The notes under the pieces were generated by a model, which saw only the letters and a list, made by a program, of their open reading frames with translations, was not told where the DNA came from and ran no database searches. Shown one piece after another: positions 1 to 7,083 of a stretch of 64,000 nt of DNA. Position numbers and translations under genes: made by a program. Origin of the DNA: Bythopirellula sp041737835 (lineage in GTDB: Bacteria; Planctomycetota; Planctomycetia; Pirellulales; Lacipirellulaceae); NCBI GenBank assembly GCA_041737835.1, contig JBGSQY010000030.1. One strand, written 5' to 3'. How positions within the stretch are numbered: position 1 is the stretch's first letter; every line of letters begins with the position of its first letter.

Positions 1-73
1 GGGCGTTTGATTGAGTGCAGCGGCTGCGAGGCGGACTTTCATGTCGAAAGTATAGACGAGCCCATCGACGAAG

Positions 74-1303
74 TCACTTCGACAATTCTAGCCGCAAGGC
101 ATTGAGCGCTTGCTTGGCGGTGCGCGTTTGCAATATCGCCGGGTGGCTCGCACAGCCAAAGCAGAGCTTGCGTGTGCCGTCGGCACCCGCGATGGCGATG
201 CAGATATGGGCATCCGCGGCGAAAGGATCCGCAGGATAAGCAGCAACCGCAAGTCCCCAGTCGGCACGCGCATTGAGCCGAATCGCCTCAGCCATTGCGA
301 CGGCAACCGCGACGTCATCAGGCTCCGTGTTCTCCGGGATCTCACAAAGCGAGTTAAGTTGAGCGAGATTTTCAATCACGGCACCACGCAGGAAAATCTT
401 GGCTGCAGGATCAAGGTCGGTAAGTAATCGAGTTAACATTCCCGCCGTCGCCCATTCCGCCATCGCCAGCGTTTGTCCGCGCTCCATCAACAAACGCATG
501 ACGACGTGTTCGAGCTCATCCTCCTCCTCACCGAAAATGAGGTTTCCGAGTGACTGGCGAATCACGCTCTCGATCGGTTCAATTGCGCAAAGGCAGGTGG
601 ATTCATCAATGCCCGTAGCCGTGATCCGCAATGTGATCGTGGCATCGCTCACGGTGATCCCCACCTTCGGTTCGCGGCCTCGGCGAATGAGGTCAGGCAA
701 CATCGCTTCCAGCTGACTTTCTCCAGTGCCGAAGCACTTGATGCGACGATGGCGAATCACACCATGATCTGGTTGGAGTTGGTTGATCCGCGGAGCCACG
801 GTTGAGTGCCACATCTCGGTCATCTCAACCGGCACGCCGGGAAGCGCGAACACGATGCAGGGGGGTCGCTCTTCACGGGCGACGATCATTTCAATCCCGG
901 GGGCGGTACCATGTGCATTGGGAATGGGGACGGCCCCTTCCGGAAAATCAGCTTGCACGACGTTCCGCGCGGGCATCTCGCGTCCACGAGCTTGAAACAG
1001 CCGTTCGATGTGGGCCAGCGACGACGCATCGCGCCACAGCTTTGTTCCCGTGGCCGCGGCTATCGCATCGCGTGTGAGGTCATCCGCCGTGGGTCCTAAA
1101 CCTCCCGTCGTCACAACGACATCGGCCCGTTCGAATGCCGCTCGAAACACGGCAATATTGTCGGCCAGCTCATCCCCCACGGTTGTGTGGAAGGCGACCT
1201 CCAAGCCCAGCTCGGTGAGTCGCTGGCTAAGCCATTGGCTGTTGGTATCCAGCCGCTGCCCGGTGGTCATTTCATCGCCGATGGAGATAACTTCTGCTCT
1301 CAT
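74..1303 (-). CDS. cinA: CinA-like protein with degenerate C-terminal deamidase motif
   Basis: 409 residues, the usual length of a two-domain CinA. The N-terminal molybdopterin-binding-like (COG1058) domain is well preserved: VISIGDE near residue 5 and TTGGLGPTADDLTRDA at 65-80. The C-terminal domain should carry the nicotinamide-nucleotide amidase signature AESCTGG, but here residues 282-288 read AEWATAG, so the serine position is Trp284. CinA family proteins process pyridine nucleotides (N-terminal pyrophosphatase activity, C-terminal NMN deamidase) in the cytoplasm. I infer that only the N-terminal activity could remain. The ATG at 1303 is followed at once by the conserved MRAEVISIGDE start. 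It is not obviously in an operon; the preceding minus-strand gene is 123 bp away across an inverted repeat. Confidence 0.93.
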   Translation of the reverse strand: MRAEVISIGDEMTTGQRLDTNSQWLSQRLTELGLEVAFHTTVGDELADNIAVFRAAFERADVVVTTGGLGPTADDLTRDAIAAATGTKLWRDASSLAHIERLFQARGREMPARNVVQADFPEGAVPIPNAHGTAPGIEMIVAREERPPCIVFALPGVPVEMTEMWHSTVAPRINQLQPDHGVIRHRRIKCFGTGESQLEAMLPDLIRRGREPKVGITVSDATITLRITATGIDESTCLCAIEPIESVIRQSLGNLIFGEEEDELEHVVMRLLMERGQTLAMAEWATAGMLTRLLTDLDPAAKIFLRGAVIENLAQLNSLCEIPENTEPDDVAVAVAMAEAIRLNARADWGLAVAAYPADPFAADAHICIAIAGADGTRKLCFGCASHPAILQTRTAKQALNALRLELSK

Positions 1304-1346
1304 AAAAAGAAGTTTCGCTTGGCGGGCGTGAATTGGGAAGGCTATA

Positions 1347-1411
1347 GAACACTAATCTCCGCTAATACTCACTAAAAATTGATTAGCGAAGATTAGCGGC
1401 TATAAGTGTTC
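1347..1411. repeat. Dispersed inverted repeat, GAACACTAATC family, copy 1
   Basis: The left arm GAACACTAATCTCCGCTAAT (1347-1366) is mirrored by 1382-1411, which contains ATTAGCG and ends in GTGTTC. It fills the space between the end of the lipoprotein gene and the cinA start. A second copy lies at 3750-3817 and a relic near 44130-44176. It may fold into a hairpin in RNA; no transposase is linked to it. Confidence 0.75.
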
Positions 1412-1425
1412 TTTGATTCTTTTCC

Positions 1426-2037
1426 TTACTTCACAACCGTGAAGCCGAAACTCGTTCGTGGCCCGGGATAGCCGCAGCGGTAGCCGTAGTGCGGATGACA
1501 CATCGGCGGACCGTAGTAATGCTCTTCCACGATCACTGGCGGAGGAACTTGAGTAACCACGGTCCGGGTTGGCATGGGCGGGCTTTGCATCACTTGAATC
1601 ACGTCGGTCGAGACGCCTTGATTATGAAGATAAATTACATCGGAGGCGGCCAGTGGTCGTGCCATCCCCGATGTACGCACATAGTTCTGAATCAACATCG
1701 GGTCAACGCCCGAACGGCTCATCGCGACCACTTCATCAATCGTCGCCGCACCGGCTGGCACTTGTCGGCCCATGGCCGCGGCAATCTCGGCCCGGTTGCG
1801 GGCTTGCATCTCATCCATGCCTGAACCAACGACACCACCGGTAATTGCACCCAACCCGGCACCGATCAACGCGCCACCGGCCGCGTTACCGCCTGTCGCT
1901 TCGCCGATGATCGCACCTGTTCCGGCACCGGCCAGTGCTCCGAAGCCAGCGCCACTATCAGCGTAATAGGGAGACATACAACCAACTGCAAACATGCTTG
2001 AAGCGAGCACGACAGACTGCGCAAGACGAAGGGTCAT
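1426..2037 (-). CDS. Glycine-zipper lipoprotein
   Basis: 203 residues. A short hydrophobic signal ends in a lipobox-like AVGC with Cys20, so a lipid-anchored envelope protein is likely. Residues about 28-75 are a long Gly/Ala-rich glycine zipper (repeated GAGxGAIIG and GxGLGAITGG), the type found in YMGG/Rick17kDa-like outer-membrane proteins. The middle part (about 95-150) is a predicted helical domain with repeated phrases of the type LIQNYVRTSG and IQVMQSPP. The C-terminus is rich in Pro, Tyr, His and Cys. The molecular role is unknown; a structural envelope role is inferred from the zipper and lipobox. It is transcribed alone, away from the PLP gene region. Confidence 0.8.
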   Translation of the reverse strand: MTLRLAQSVVLASSMFAVGCMSPYYADSGAGFGALAGAGTGAIIGEATGGNAAGGALIGAGLGAITGGVVGSGMDEMQARNRAEIAAAMGRQVPAGAATIDEVVAMSRSGVDPMLIQNYVRTSGMARPLAASDVIYLHNQGVSTDVIQVMQSPPMPTRTVVTQVPPPVIVEEHYYGPPMCHPHYGYRCGYPGPRTSFGFTVVK

Positions 2038-2199
2038 GGGACACCATCATGGAGTGGGGAAAGATTTGCGGGGGTCGGGATGGTCGCAGCCCCCTGTCGA
2101 TGGGTCAAGATTGTCTATCAACCAAGTGAAGCAGGTGATCCCACCTAAATTGCCATGTCACATTGCCTATTTCCCCGAAATCACGGATTCACCCGTGCC

Positions 2200-2394
2200 A
2201 CGAGCTTGCAATCGTCCCCAGCGAAACGTAAACTTGGGTTAACTCGGGATTTGTGGCCGCTTGCAGCCGAAACTGCTAAAAAGCCAGAGCCTGCCTACTT
2301 CATGGAGTTCCTTCGGGGACGTTGGTGCTGGGCAGCAACAATTGAAAAGCTTTTTGCAAAGCCGCATTTACCGAGCGTAAATGCGGCTTTTTTT
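2200..2394 (+). ncRNA. Candidate structured leader or small RNA upstream of PLP enzyme gene
   Basis: No convincing protein is encoded between 2038 and 2467. On the plus strand a strong terminator ends at 2394, only 73 bp before the ATG of the Cys/Met PLP gene, so some RNA must be running into it. AAAAAGCC at 2278-2285 could pair with GGCTTTTT of the terminator arm and tail (2385-2392), a possible anti-terminator. Sequence around 2328-2342 (GGGCAGCAACAA) is nearly complementary to TTGTTGCCC after the terminator (2393-2401). I could not match it to SAM, SAH, 6S or SRP RNA consensus by eye. An independent small RNA is equally possible. Confidence 0.35.
2358..2394 (+). terminator. Rho-independent terminator (possible attenuator)
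   Basis: A perfect 14-bp stem AAAGCCGCATTTAC (2358-2371) / GTAAATGCGGCTTT (2377-2390) with a 5-nt loop CGAGC, continuing into a run of T to 2394. The T-run is on the plus strand, so it ends plus-strand transcription. No plus-strand gene lies immediately upstream, which makes premature termination ahead of the PLP gene at 2468 plausible. Confidence 0.85.
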
Positions 2395-2467
2395 GTTGCC
2401 CAATGGAATTTGGTTTGCTGACCGCAAACCAGCATCAAAATTCAAACCCTAGCCCCATCGAAACATC

Positions 2468-3724
2468 ATGAGTCACGTTGAAATGTCAAAGCCACCGACG
2501 AGTGCTGGATCTTCTTCGCGGGACAACAAACCCGACGATTCCTGTCCGGGCTTCGCCGACGATTTTTCCACGCTTTCGGTCCATGCAGGTGAAGCTCGCC
2601 AAAAGCACGGCGATGCGATCACCGACCCGATCTTTTGCGCGTCGACCTACACCTTCACCGACACCCAATCGGTGATCGACTTTATCGAACAGAATCAGGT
2701 CCGCGAAGAGTACGGCCGCTACGGCAACCCCGGCGAGAAAGTGGTCGAGCGCAAACTGGCCGCATTGGAAGGGGCCGAGGACGCGATTCTTTATTCGAGC
2801 GGCATGGCCGCATTTGTTGGATTATTGACCGCGAAGCTCAGTTCCTGCGACGAAGTCGTGTTCTTCGACGAATGCTACCACCGTAGCCGCGAATTCTGTA
2901 CGAAGCATCTCTCTCGGTTTGGGGTTGTCACGCGCCAAGTGCGCACCGGCGATTACGAAGCGATGGAAGCGGCCATCAATCCGCATACCAAGCTGCTGAT
3001 CAGCGAATCGCCTACCAATCCGCACATGAGCTGCATCGACCTCGAACGCTTCGCGTCGATTGGTAAGGAATACGGCGTCGAGACATTGATCGATGCCACG
3101 TTGGCAACGCCTTATAATTTGCGACCCATCTCCGCAGGTATCGATTACGTGCTGCATTCAGCCACCAAATATTTGGGGGGGCATAATGACTTGCTGGCTG
3201 GCGTGATTTGCGGTTCCAAAGAAAAGCTCGAACCGGTTCGTAAACTTCGCGGCATTATGGGTGCCGTCAACGGTCCGCAAAATATCTACTTGTTGTCACG
3301 CGGCCTAAAAACATTCGAGCTGCGGATGCAGCGTCACAACCAGAATGGCATCCGCATCGCTGAGTTCTTGGAAAATCATCCTCGGATCGAACGTGTGCTC
3401 TACCCCGGTCTGCCCTCGCATCCCTATTACGAAATTGCTCGCGAGACGATGCGTGGCTACGGTGGCCTGATCACGTTCTACGTGAAGGATGCCGACTGGC
3501 GCGAGACGGCCAATATCATCGATGCGGTGAAGATTCCTCGGATCGCCCCAAGCCTGGGCGGCGTGGAATCGTTGATCGAGCAGCCGCTCGTGATGAGCTA
3601 CTATCAATGCACACCCGAGGATCGCCGCGAATTCGGCATCGCCGACAACATGATCCGGCTCTCCTGCGGCATCGAGAACACCGAGGATCTCATTGCCGAT
3701 TTGGAGCAAGCGTTAAAAAGCTAA
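2468..3724 (+). CDS. Cys/Met metabolism PLP-dependent enzyme (cystathionine gamma-synthase-like)
   Basis: 418 residues, a fold-type I PLP enzyme of the trans-sulfuration family in the cytoplasm. The Schiff-base lysine is Lys234 in HSATKYLGGH, the pyridine-nitrogen aspartate is Asp209 in LIDATLATP, and the phosphate-binding YGRYGNP and SSGMAA segments are present (about 82-88 and 110-115). These place it in the cystathionine gamma-synthase/gamma-lyase/O-acetylhomoserine sulfhydrylase group; substrate cannot be told from sequence alone. A polar N-terminal extension of about 30 residues (Ser, Lys, Pro rich) precedes the conserved FSTLSVHAGE start. A strong terminator lies 73 bp upstream, suggesting attenuation control. 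A paralogue follows 121 bp downstream. Confidence 0.9.
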   Translation: MSHVEMSKPPTSAGSSSRDNKPDDSCPGFADDFSTLSVHAGEARQKHGDAITDPIFCASTYTFTDTQSVIDFIEQNQVREEYGRYGNPGEKVVERKLAALEGAEDAILYSSGMAAFVGLLTAKLSSCDEVVFFDECYHRSREFCTKHLSRFGVVTRQVRTGDYEAMEAAINPHTKLLISESPTNPHMSCIDLERFASIGKEYGVETLIDATLATPYNLRPISAGIDYVLHSATKYLGGHNDLLAGVICGSKEKLEPVRKLRGIMGAVNGPQNIYLLSRGLKTFELRMQRHNQNGIRIAEFLENHPRIERVLYPGLPSHPYYEIARETMRGYGGLITFYVKDADWRETANIIDAVKIPRIAPSLGGVESLIEQPLVMSYYQCTPEDRREFGIADNMIRLSCGIENTEDLIADLEQALKS

Positions 3725-3749
3725 GAGCGGAAAATCGAGAAATACGCAG

Positions 3750-3817
3750 GAACACTAATCTTCGCTGATCAACGCTAATGAATTCCATTAGTGTTCGATG
3801 AGCGGTTATTAGTGTTC
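3750..3817. repeat. Dispersed inverted repeat, GAACACTAATC family, copy 2
   Basis: The left arm begins GAACACTAATCTTCGCTGAT at 3750; the right arm (3786-3817) ends in ATTAGTGTTC. It has the same outer sequence as the copy at 1347-1411, and again occupies a short intergenic gap, here between the two PLP genes. Confidence 0.75.
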
Positions 3818-3845
3818 TGTTGTTTGTATCTGGGAGTGTGATGTA

Positions 3846-4997
3846 ATGGAATTCAGAACTCGTGCGATTCATATTGGCAATGATCGCTGTCCAACAACAG
3901 GGGCCGTGGTTGCGCCGATCCATATGGCGTCAACCTTTGTCCAACCCGGCGCTGGCGAATGGGGAGAGTTTGACTATTCCCGCAGCGGCAATCCTACCCG
4001 CAAAGCTCTTGAAACGACACTTACATCACTCGAAGGTGGCTACGGTGCGCTCGCCTTCGCCAGTGGCATGGCCGCCACGCATTGTGTCACCGCGATGCTC
4101 AAGTCGGGCGATCACATCGTCGCCGGCAGCGATATTTACGGCGGCAGCTATCGGCTGTTTCATAAAGTCGCCAACCGCGCTGGCATCACCGTTTCGCTCG
4201 TCGACGCCACGGACCCGGCAAATCTTGACGCGGCCATTACCCCCGCCACCAAGCTCGTATGGATCGAAAGCCCAGGCAATCCTCGCATGTCGATTACCGA
4301 CATCGCCGCCTGTGCCGAGATTGCTCACAAACATGGCGTGCTTCTAGGTGTCGACAGCACGTTTGCGACCCCCGTGCTGACACGGCCCTTGGAGTTGGGT
4401 GCCGATATCGTGATGCATTCGGCCACCAAATATCTCGGCGGACACAGCGATCTCATGGGGGGCGCGCTGGTCATGCGCGACAAAGCCCTTCGTGACGAGC
4501 TGTACTTCGTGCAGAATGCCACCGGCGCCATCATGGGACCGCTGGAATGTTTTCTATGTTCCCGTGGGATCAAGACGCTCGAATTGCGCGTCCGCGAACA
4601 AAGCTGTACGGCATTGCAACTCGCCGAGTGGCTTGCGAAGCACCCGCAAGTGAATCGCGTGCTGTACCCCGGGTTGAGCAGCCATCCTGGTCACGAAATT
4701 GCCAAGCGGCAAATGACTGGCGGTTTTGGAGCCATGCTTACCTTTGAGCTGAAAGGCGATTTCCAGCAAACCAAGCGCTTCGTGCAAGCAACCGAATTGT
4801 TCCAACTTGCCGTCAGTTTGGGAGCCGTCGAATCGCTCATCGAGCAACCAGCGTCGATGTCGCACGCCAGCTACGACCCCGCCGACCGCGCCAAACACGG
4901 CATCACCGACGGCTTAATCCGCCTCTCCGTGGGACTGGAAGCGGTTCAAGATTTGCAAGATGATTTAGAAAAGGCGTTTCAGGTAGTAAGCGGCTAA
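3846..4997 (+). CDS. Cys/Met metabolism PLP-dependent enzyme (cystathionine gamma-lyase/synthase-like), paralogue
   Basis: 383 residues, compact and typical for the family. Lys195 in HSATKYLGGH binds PLP, Asp170 in GVDSTFATP contacts the pyridine nitrogen, YSRSGNPT (44-51) and ASGMAA (72-77) bind phosphate. The start MEFRTRAIHIGND fits family N-termini and lacks the extension of its upstream paralogue. Expected role is beta/gamma-replacement or elimination on cysteine, homocysteine or cystathionine. The SRSGNPTR segment resembles bona fide cystathionine synthases/lyases more than the upstream copy (GRYGNPGE), so the two probably differ in substrate. Being adjacent, they could do successive trans-sulfuration steps; that is inference. 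Confidence 0.9.
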   Translation: MEFRTRAIHIGNDRCPTTGAVVAPIHMASTFVQPGAGEWGEFDYSRSGNPTRKALETTLTSLEGGYGALAFASGMAATHCVTAMLKSGDHIVAGSDIYGGSYRLFHKVANRAGITVSLVDATDPANLDAAITPATKLVWIESPGNPRMSITDIAACAEIAHKHGVLLGVDSTFATPVLTRPLELGADIVMHSATKYLGGHSDLMGGALVMRDKALRDELYFVQNATGAIMGPLECFLCSRGIKTLELRVREQSCTALQLAEWLAKHPQVNRVLYPGLSSHPGHEIAKRQMTGGFGAMLTFELKGDFQQTKRFVQATELFQLAVSLGAVESLIEQPASMSHASYDPADRAKHGITDGLIRLSVGLEAVQDLQDDLEKAFQVVSG

Positions 4998-5000
4998 CTC

Positions 5001-5121
5001 AAGTCATTCTGAGAGAGCCTAGGCGACCGAAGAATCTGACCTGCATTACCAACGTGCTTGGACGACCGATCAATATTGAATCTAGATTCTTCGAGTCGTA
5101 GATCTCCTCTCAGAATGACTT
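5001..5121. repeat. Palindromic element, TCATTCTGAGAG family, complete copy
   Basis: Left arm 5001-5037 starts AAGTCATTCTGAGAG and ends CCGAAGAATCT; right arm 5084-5121 starts AGATTCTTCGAG and ends TCTCAGAATGACTTTG. The arms are imperfect reverse complements around a ~45-nt centre. A solo right arm of the same family occurs at 24207-24247. The element is intergenic, between the second PLP gene and the sugar isomerase. Confidence 0.8.
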
Positions 5122-5136
5122 TGTAGGTGAGACAAT

Positions 5137-6048
5137 ATGCAACTTGGATTTGTAAGCGCGATCTTCGGCGATTTGAACCTCGAACAAGTTCTGCAACATG
5201 CGGCGAACATCGGCTACGACTGCGTCGAGGTGATGTGCTGGCCGCCGGGGGGTCCAGACCGCAAATTCGGCGGCGTCATTCACATCGACGTCACCGATTT
5301 TTCACAAGCACAAGCAGACGACGTGCGTGCGCTGTGTGAAAAATACGCCGTACAAATTTCAGCCCTCGGTTATTACTCCGTCCCGCTGTCGGCGGATGAG
5401 GAACAAGCCCGCGTGGCTTGCGAGCATTTGCCCAAGGTGATGGATGCCGCGGTGAAGTTGGGCCTCGGCACGGTCAACTCGTTTATCGGTGCGAATCACA
5501 CCTTGCCGCTGGAAGAGAACATGAAAAAGTTCGAGCAAGTGTGGCCAAGCCTCATCAAGCAGGCCGAGGACCGCAACATCCGTATCGGCATCGAGAATTG
5601 CCCGATGTTGTTTCCTCAAACTTGGCCGTTTGGTGTGAACCTGGCTCGCACTCCAGCCATTTGGCGTCGAATGTTTGAAACGATTCCGTCCGATCATTTT
5701 GGCTTGAATTACGACCCGTCACATTTGGTGATGCAATTGATCGATCCCATCGCCCCCATCCGCGAGTTCGGCCCCAAGATTTTCCACACGCACGCCAAGG
5801 ACATGCGCGTCGAACGCCATAAGCTCGACGACGTCGGCTCTCTGGTTCCCCCCATGGAGCGCTGCTCAGCCAAAATCCCAGGGCTGGGCGATGTGAATTG
5901 GGGCAAGTTCATCGGCGCGCTCTCCGACGCCGGTTACGACGGCCCCGTCTGCGTGGAAGTCGAAGACCACGCCTTCGGCGGCAGCATCGAACGCCGCCTG
6001 CAATCGCTCAAGATCAGCCACAACGTACTCAGGCCGTTGATTGCGTAG
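5137..6048 (+). CDS. Sugar phosphate isomerase/epimerase family (xylose isomerase-like TIM barrel)
   Basis: 303 residues, AP-endonuclease-2/xylose-isomerase-like TIM barrel. Likely divalent-metal ligands are seen in order: Glu of IGIENCP, Asp/His of NYDPSHL, His of FHTHAKD and Glu of CVEVED near the C-terminus. These are the usual metal and substrate positions of sugar epimerases and inosose isomerases. There is no signal peptide, so it should act in the cytoplasm. ATG at 5137 opens directly on the first barrel strand (MQLGFVSAIF). Planctomycetes carry many paralogues of this family; substrate cannot be named. It stands alone between two intergenic regions. Confidence 0.87.
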   Translation: MQLGFVSAIFGDLNLEQVLQHAANIGYDCVEVMCWPPGGPDRKFGGVIHIDVTDFSQAQADDVRALCEKYAVQISALGYYSVPLSADEEQARVACEHLPKVMDAAVKLGLGTVNSFIGANHTLPLEENMKKFEQVWPSLIKQAEDRNIRIGIENCPMLFPQTWPFGVNLARTPAIWRRMFETIPSDHFGLNYDPSHLVMQLIDPIAPIREFGPKIFHTHAKDMRVERHKLDDVGSLVPPMERCSAKIPGLGDVNWGKFIGALSDAGYDGPVCVEVEDHAFGGSIERRLQSLKISHNVLRPLIA

Positions 6049-6095
6049 CCCACTTATGGCGTAGCGTTACTCTCCCGGATCGCGTTGCGATCCAG

Positions 6096-6755
6096 CTACG
6101 CATCCCATTCAAACCCCACCCTCATCTCCACCACCTCCGCCAACCTCTTCAAATACTGCCTTCGCCTAACTTCAATCACTCCCAGGCTTCCCGTGTGGGG
6201 CGTCCACTGTTGCACATCGAGCAGTTGATAACCGCGGGCGTTGAGATGCTCGACCAATGAGAACAGCGCGACCTTCGAGGCATCACGCACTCTGTGGAAC
6301 ATACTCTCCGCGGCGAACAAGCCACCGATCGCGATGCCATAAGTTCCACCGACTAATTCCCCAGCTTCCCAGACTTCCACACTGTGCGCGTGACCAAGTT
6401 CGTGTAGCAGCGTGTAGGCGTCGATGATGTCGGGCGTGATCCAGGTCCCTTCTTCGCGGCCTGGTCCCGTGGCGCAGCCGTTTATTACTTCGCGAAATGC
6501 TTGATCGCGCGTGACGGTAAATTGTCCCGACCGGACTCGCCGCAACAGCCTTCGCGAGGCTTGAAAACCGTCGAGTGGCATGATGGCCCGTGGGTCGGGT
6601 GACCACCACAACATGGGCTCAATGCCGCTCTGTGGCCAGGGAAAAATCCCGTGGCGGTAGGCGTCCAGCAACTTTTCCGGCGCAAGATCGCCCCCGACGG
6701 CCACGATGCCTTCGGGCGAAGAATGGTTCGGATCGGGAAAAAATAACGGTGGCAC
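6096..6755 (-). CDS. aat: Leucyl/phenylalanyl-tRNA--protein transferase
   Basis: Transfers Leu or Phe from aminoacyl-tRNA to N-terminal Arg/Lys of proteins, making them ClpS/ClpAP substrates (bacterial N-end rule). Family signatures are plain: GIVAVGGDL, GIFPWP, LWWSPDPRA, REEGTWIT, LHELGHAHSVEVW, GGTYGIAIGGLF and AAESMF. I place the start at GTG 6755 (protein begins with PPLFFPDPN after the initiator, 219 residues), matching family length. A longer frame reaches ATG 6953, but that extension is low-complexity and runs through a dispersed intergenic repeat (6902-7046), so it is unlikely to be coding. TTG further upstream in the same frame is another option. Confidence 0.92.
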   Translation of the reverse strand: MPPLFFPDPNHSSPEGIVAVGGDLAPEKLLDAYRHGIFPWPQSGIEPMLWWSPDPRAIMPLDGFQASRRLLRRVRSGQFTVTRDQAFREVINGCATGPGREEGTWITPDIIDAYTLLHELGHAHSVEVWEAGELVGGTYGIAIGGLFAAESMFHRVRDASKVALFSLVEHLNARGYQLLDVQQWTPHTGSLGVIEVRRRQYLKRLAEVVEMRVGFEWDA

Positions 6756-6901
6756 GGGCTTTTCTCGTCCTCGAAAATGGCCCAAGTTTTCTCGTGACTG
6801 GCTCAAACCACACAAAACAAGTAATCGTAGTATAATGAACCGCTGGCCGTCAGCGGATAGAAAGCGGGCCGTGCTTGAGCACCTTTTCCGTTTTTGGGGA
6901 A

Positions 6902-7046
6902 CCACGAATGAGACGAATCGGCACGAATAAGGAACAAGTCTAACACCGCTCATTAACAGTCATAGTCGCTCCTCAATTCCTAAGCGTTTATGAGCCAACA
7001 TCAGCGGTTACTCTTCTCTTATTCGTACTATTCGTCTGATTCGTGG
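6902..7046. repeat. CCACGAAT-family inverted repeat element
   Basis: Left arm 6902-6931 (begins CCACGAATGAGACGAATCGG) and right arm 7018-7046 (ends TGATTCGTGG) are imperfect reverse complements; nested ACCGCT (6946-6951) and AGCGGT (7003-7008) extend the pairing. It lies in the 328-bp gap between aat and the HtrA-type gene, otherwise without recognisable content. Other family members occur at 30155, 33469, 34914 and 35998. Confidence 0.8.
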
Positions 7047-7083
7047 CTAATAGAATACTAACGAACAAGTCAGGGTTCATGCC

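Noticed and set aside
6756..6953. N-terminal extension of aat to ATG 6953
   Set aside because: It runs through the CCACGAAT repeat (6902-7046) and adds about 66 low-complexity residues not expected in the family; GTG at 6755 fits better.
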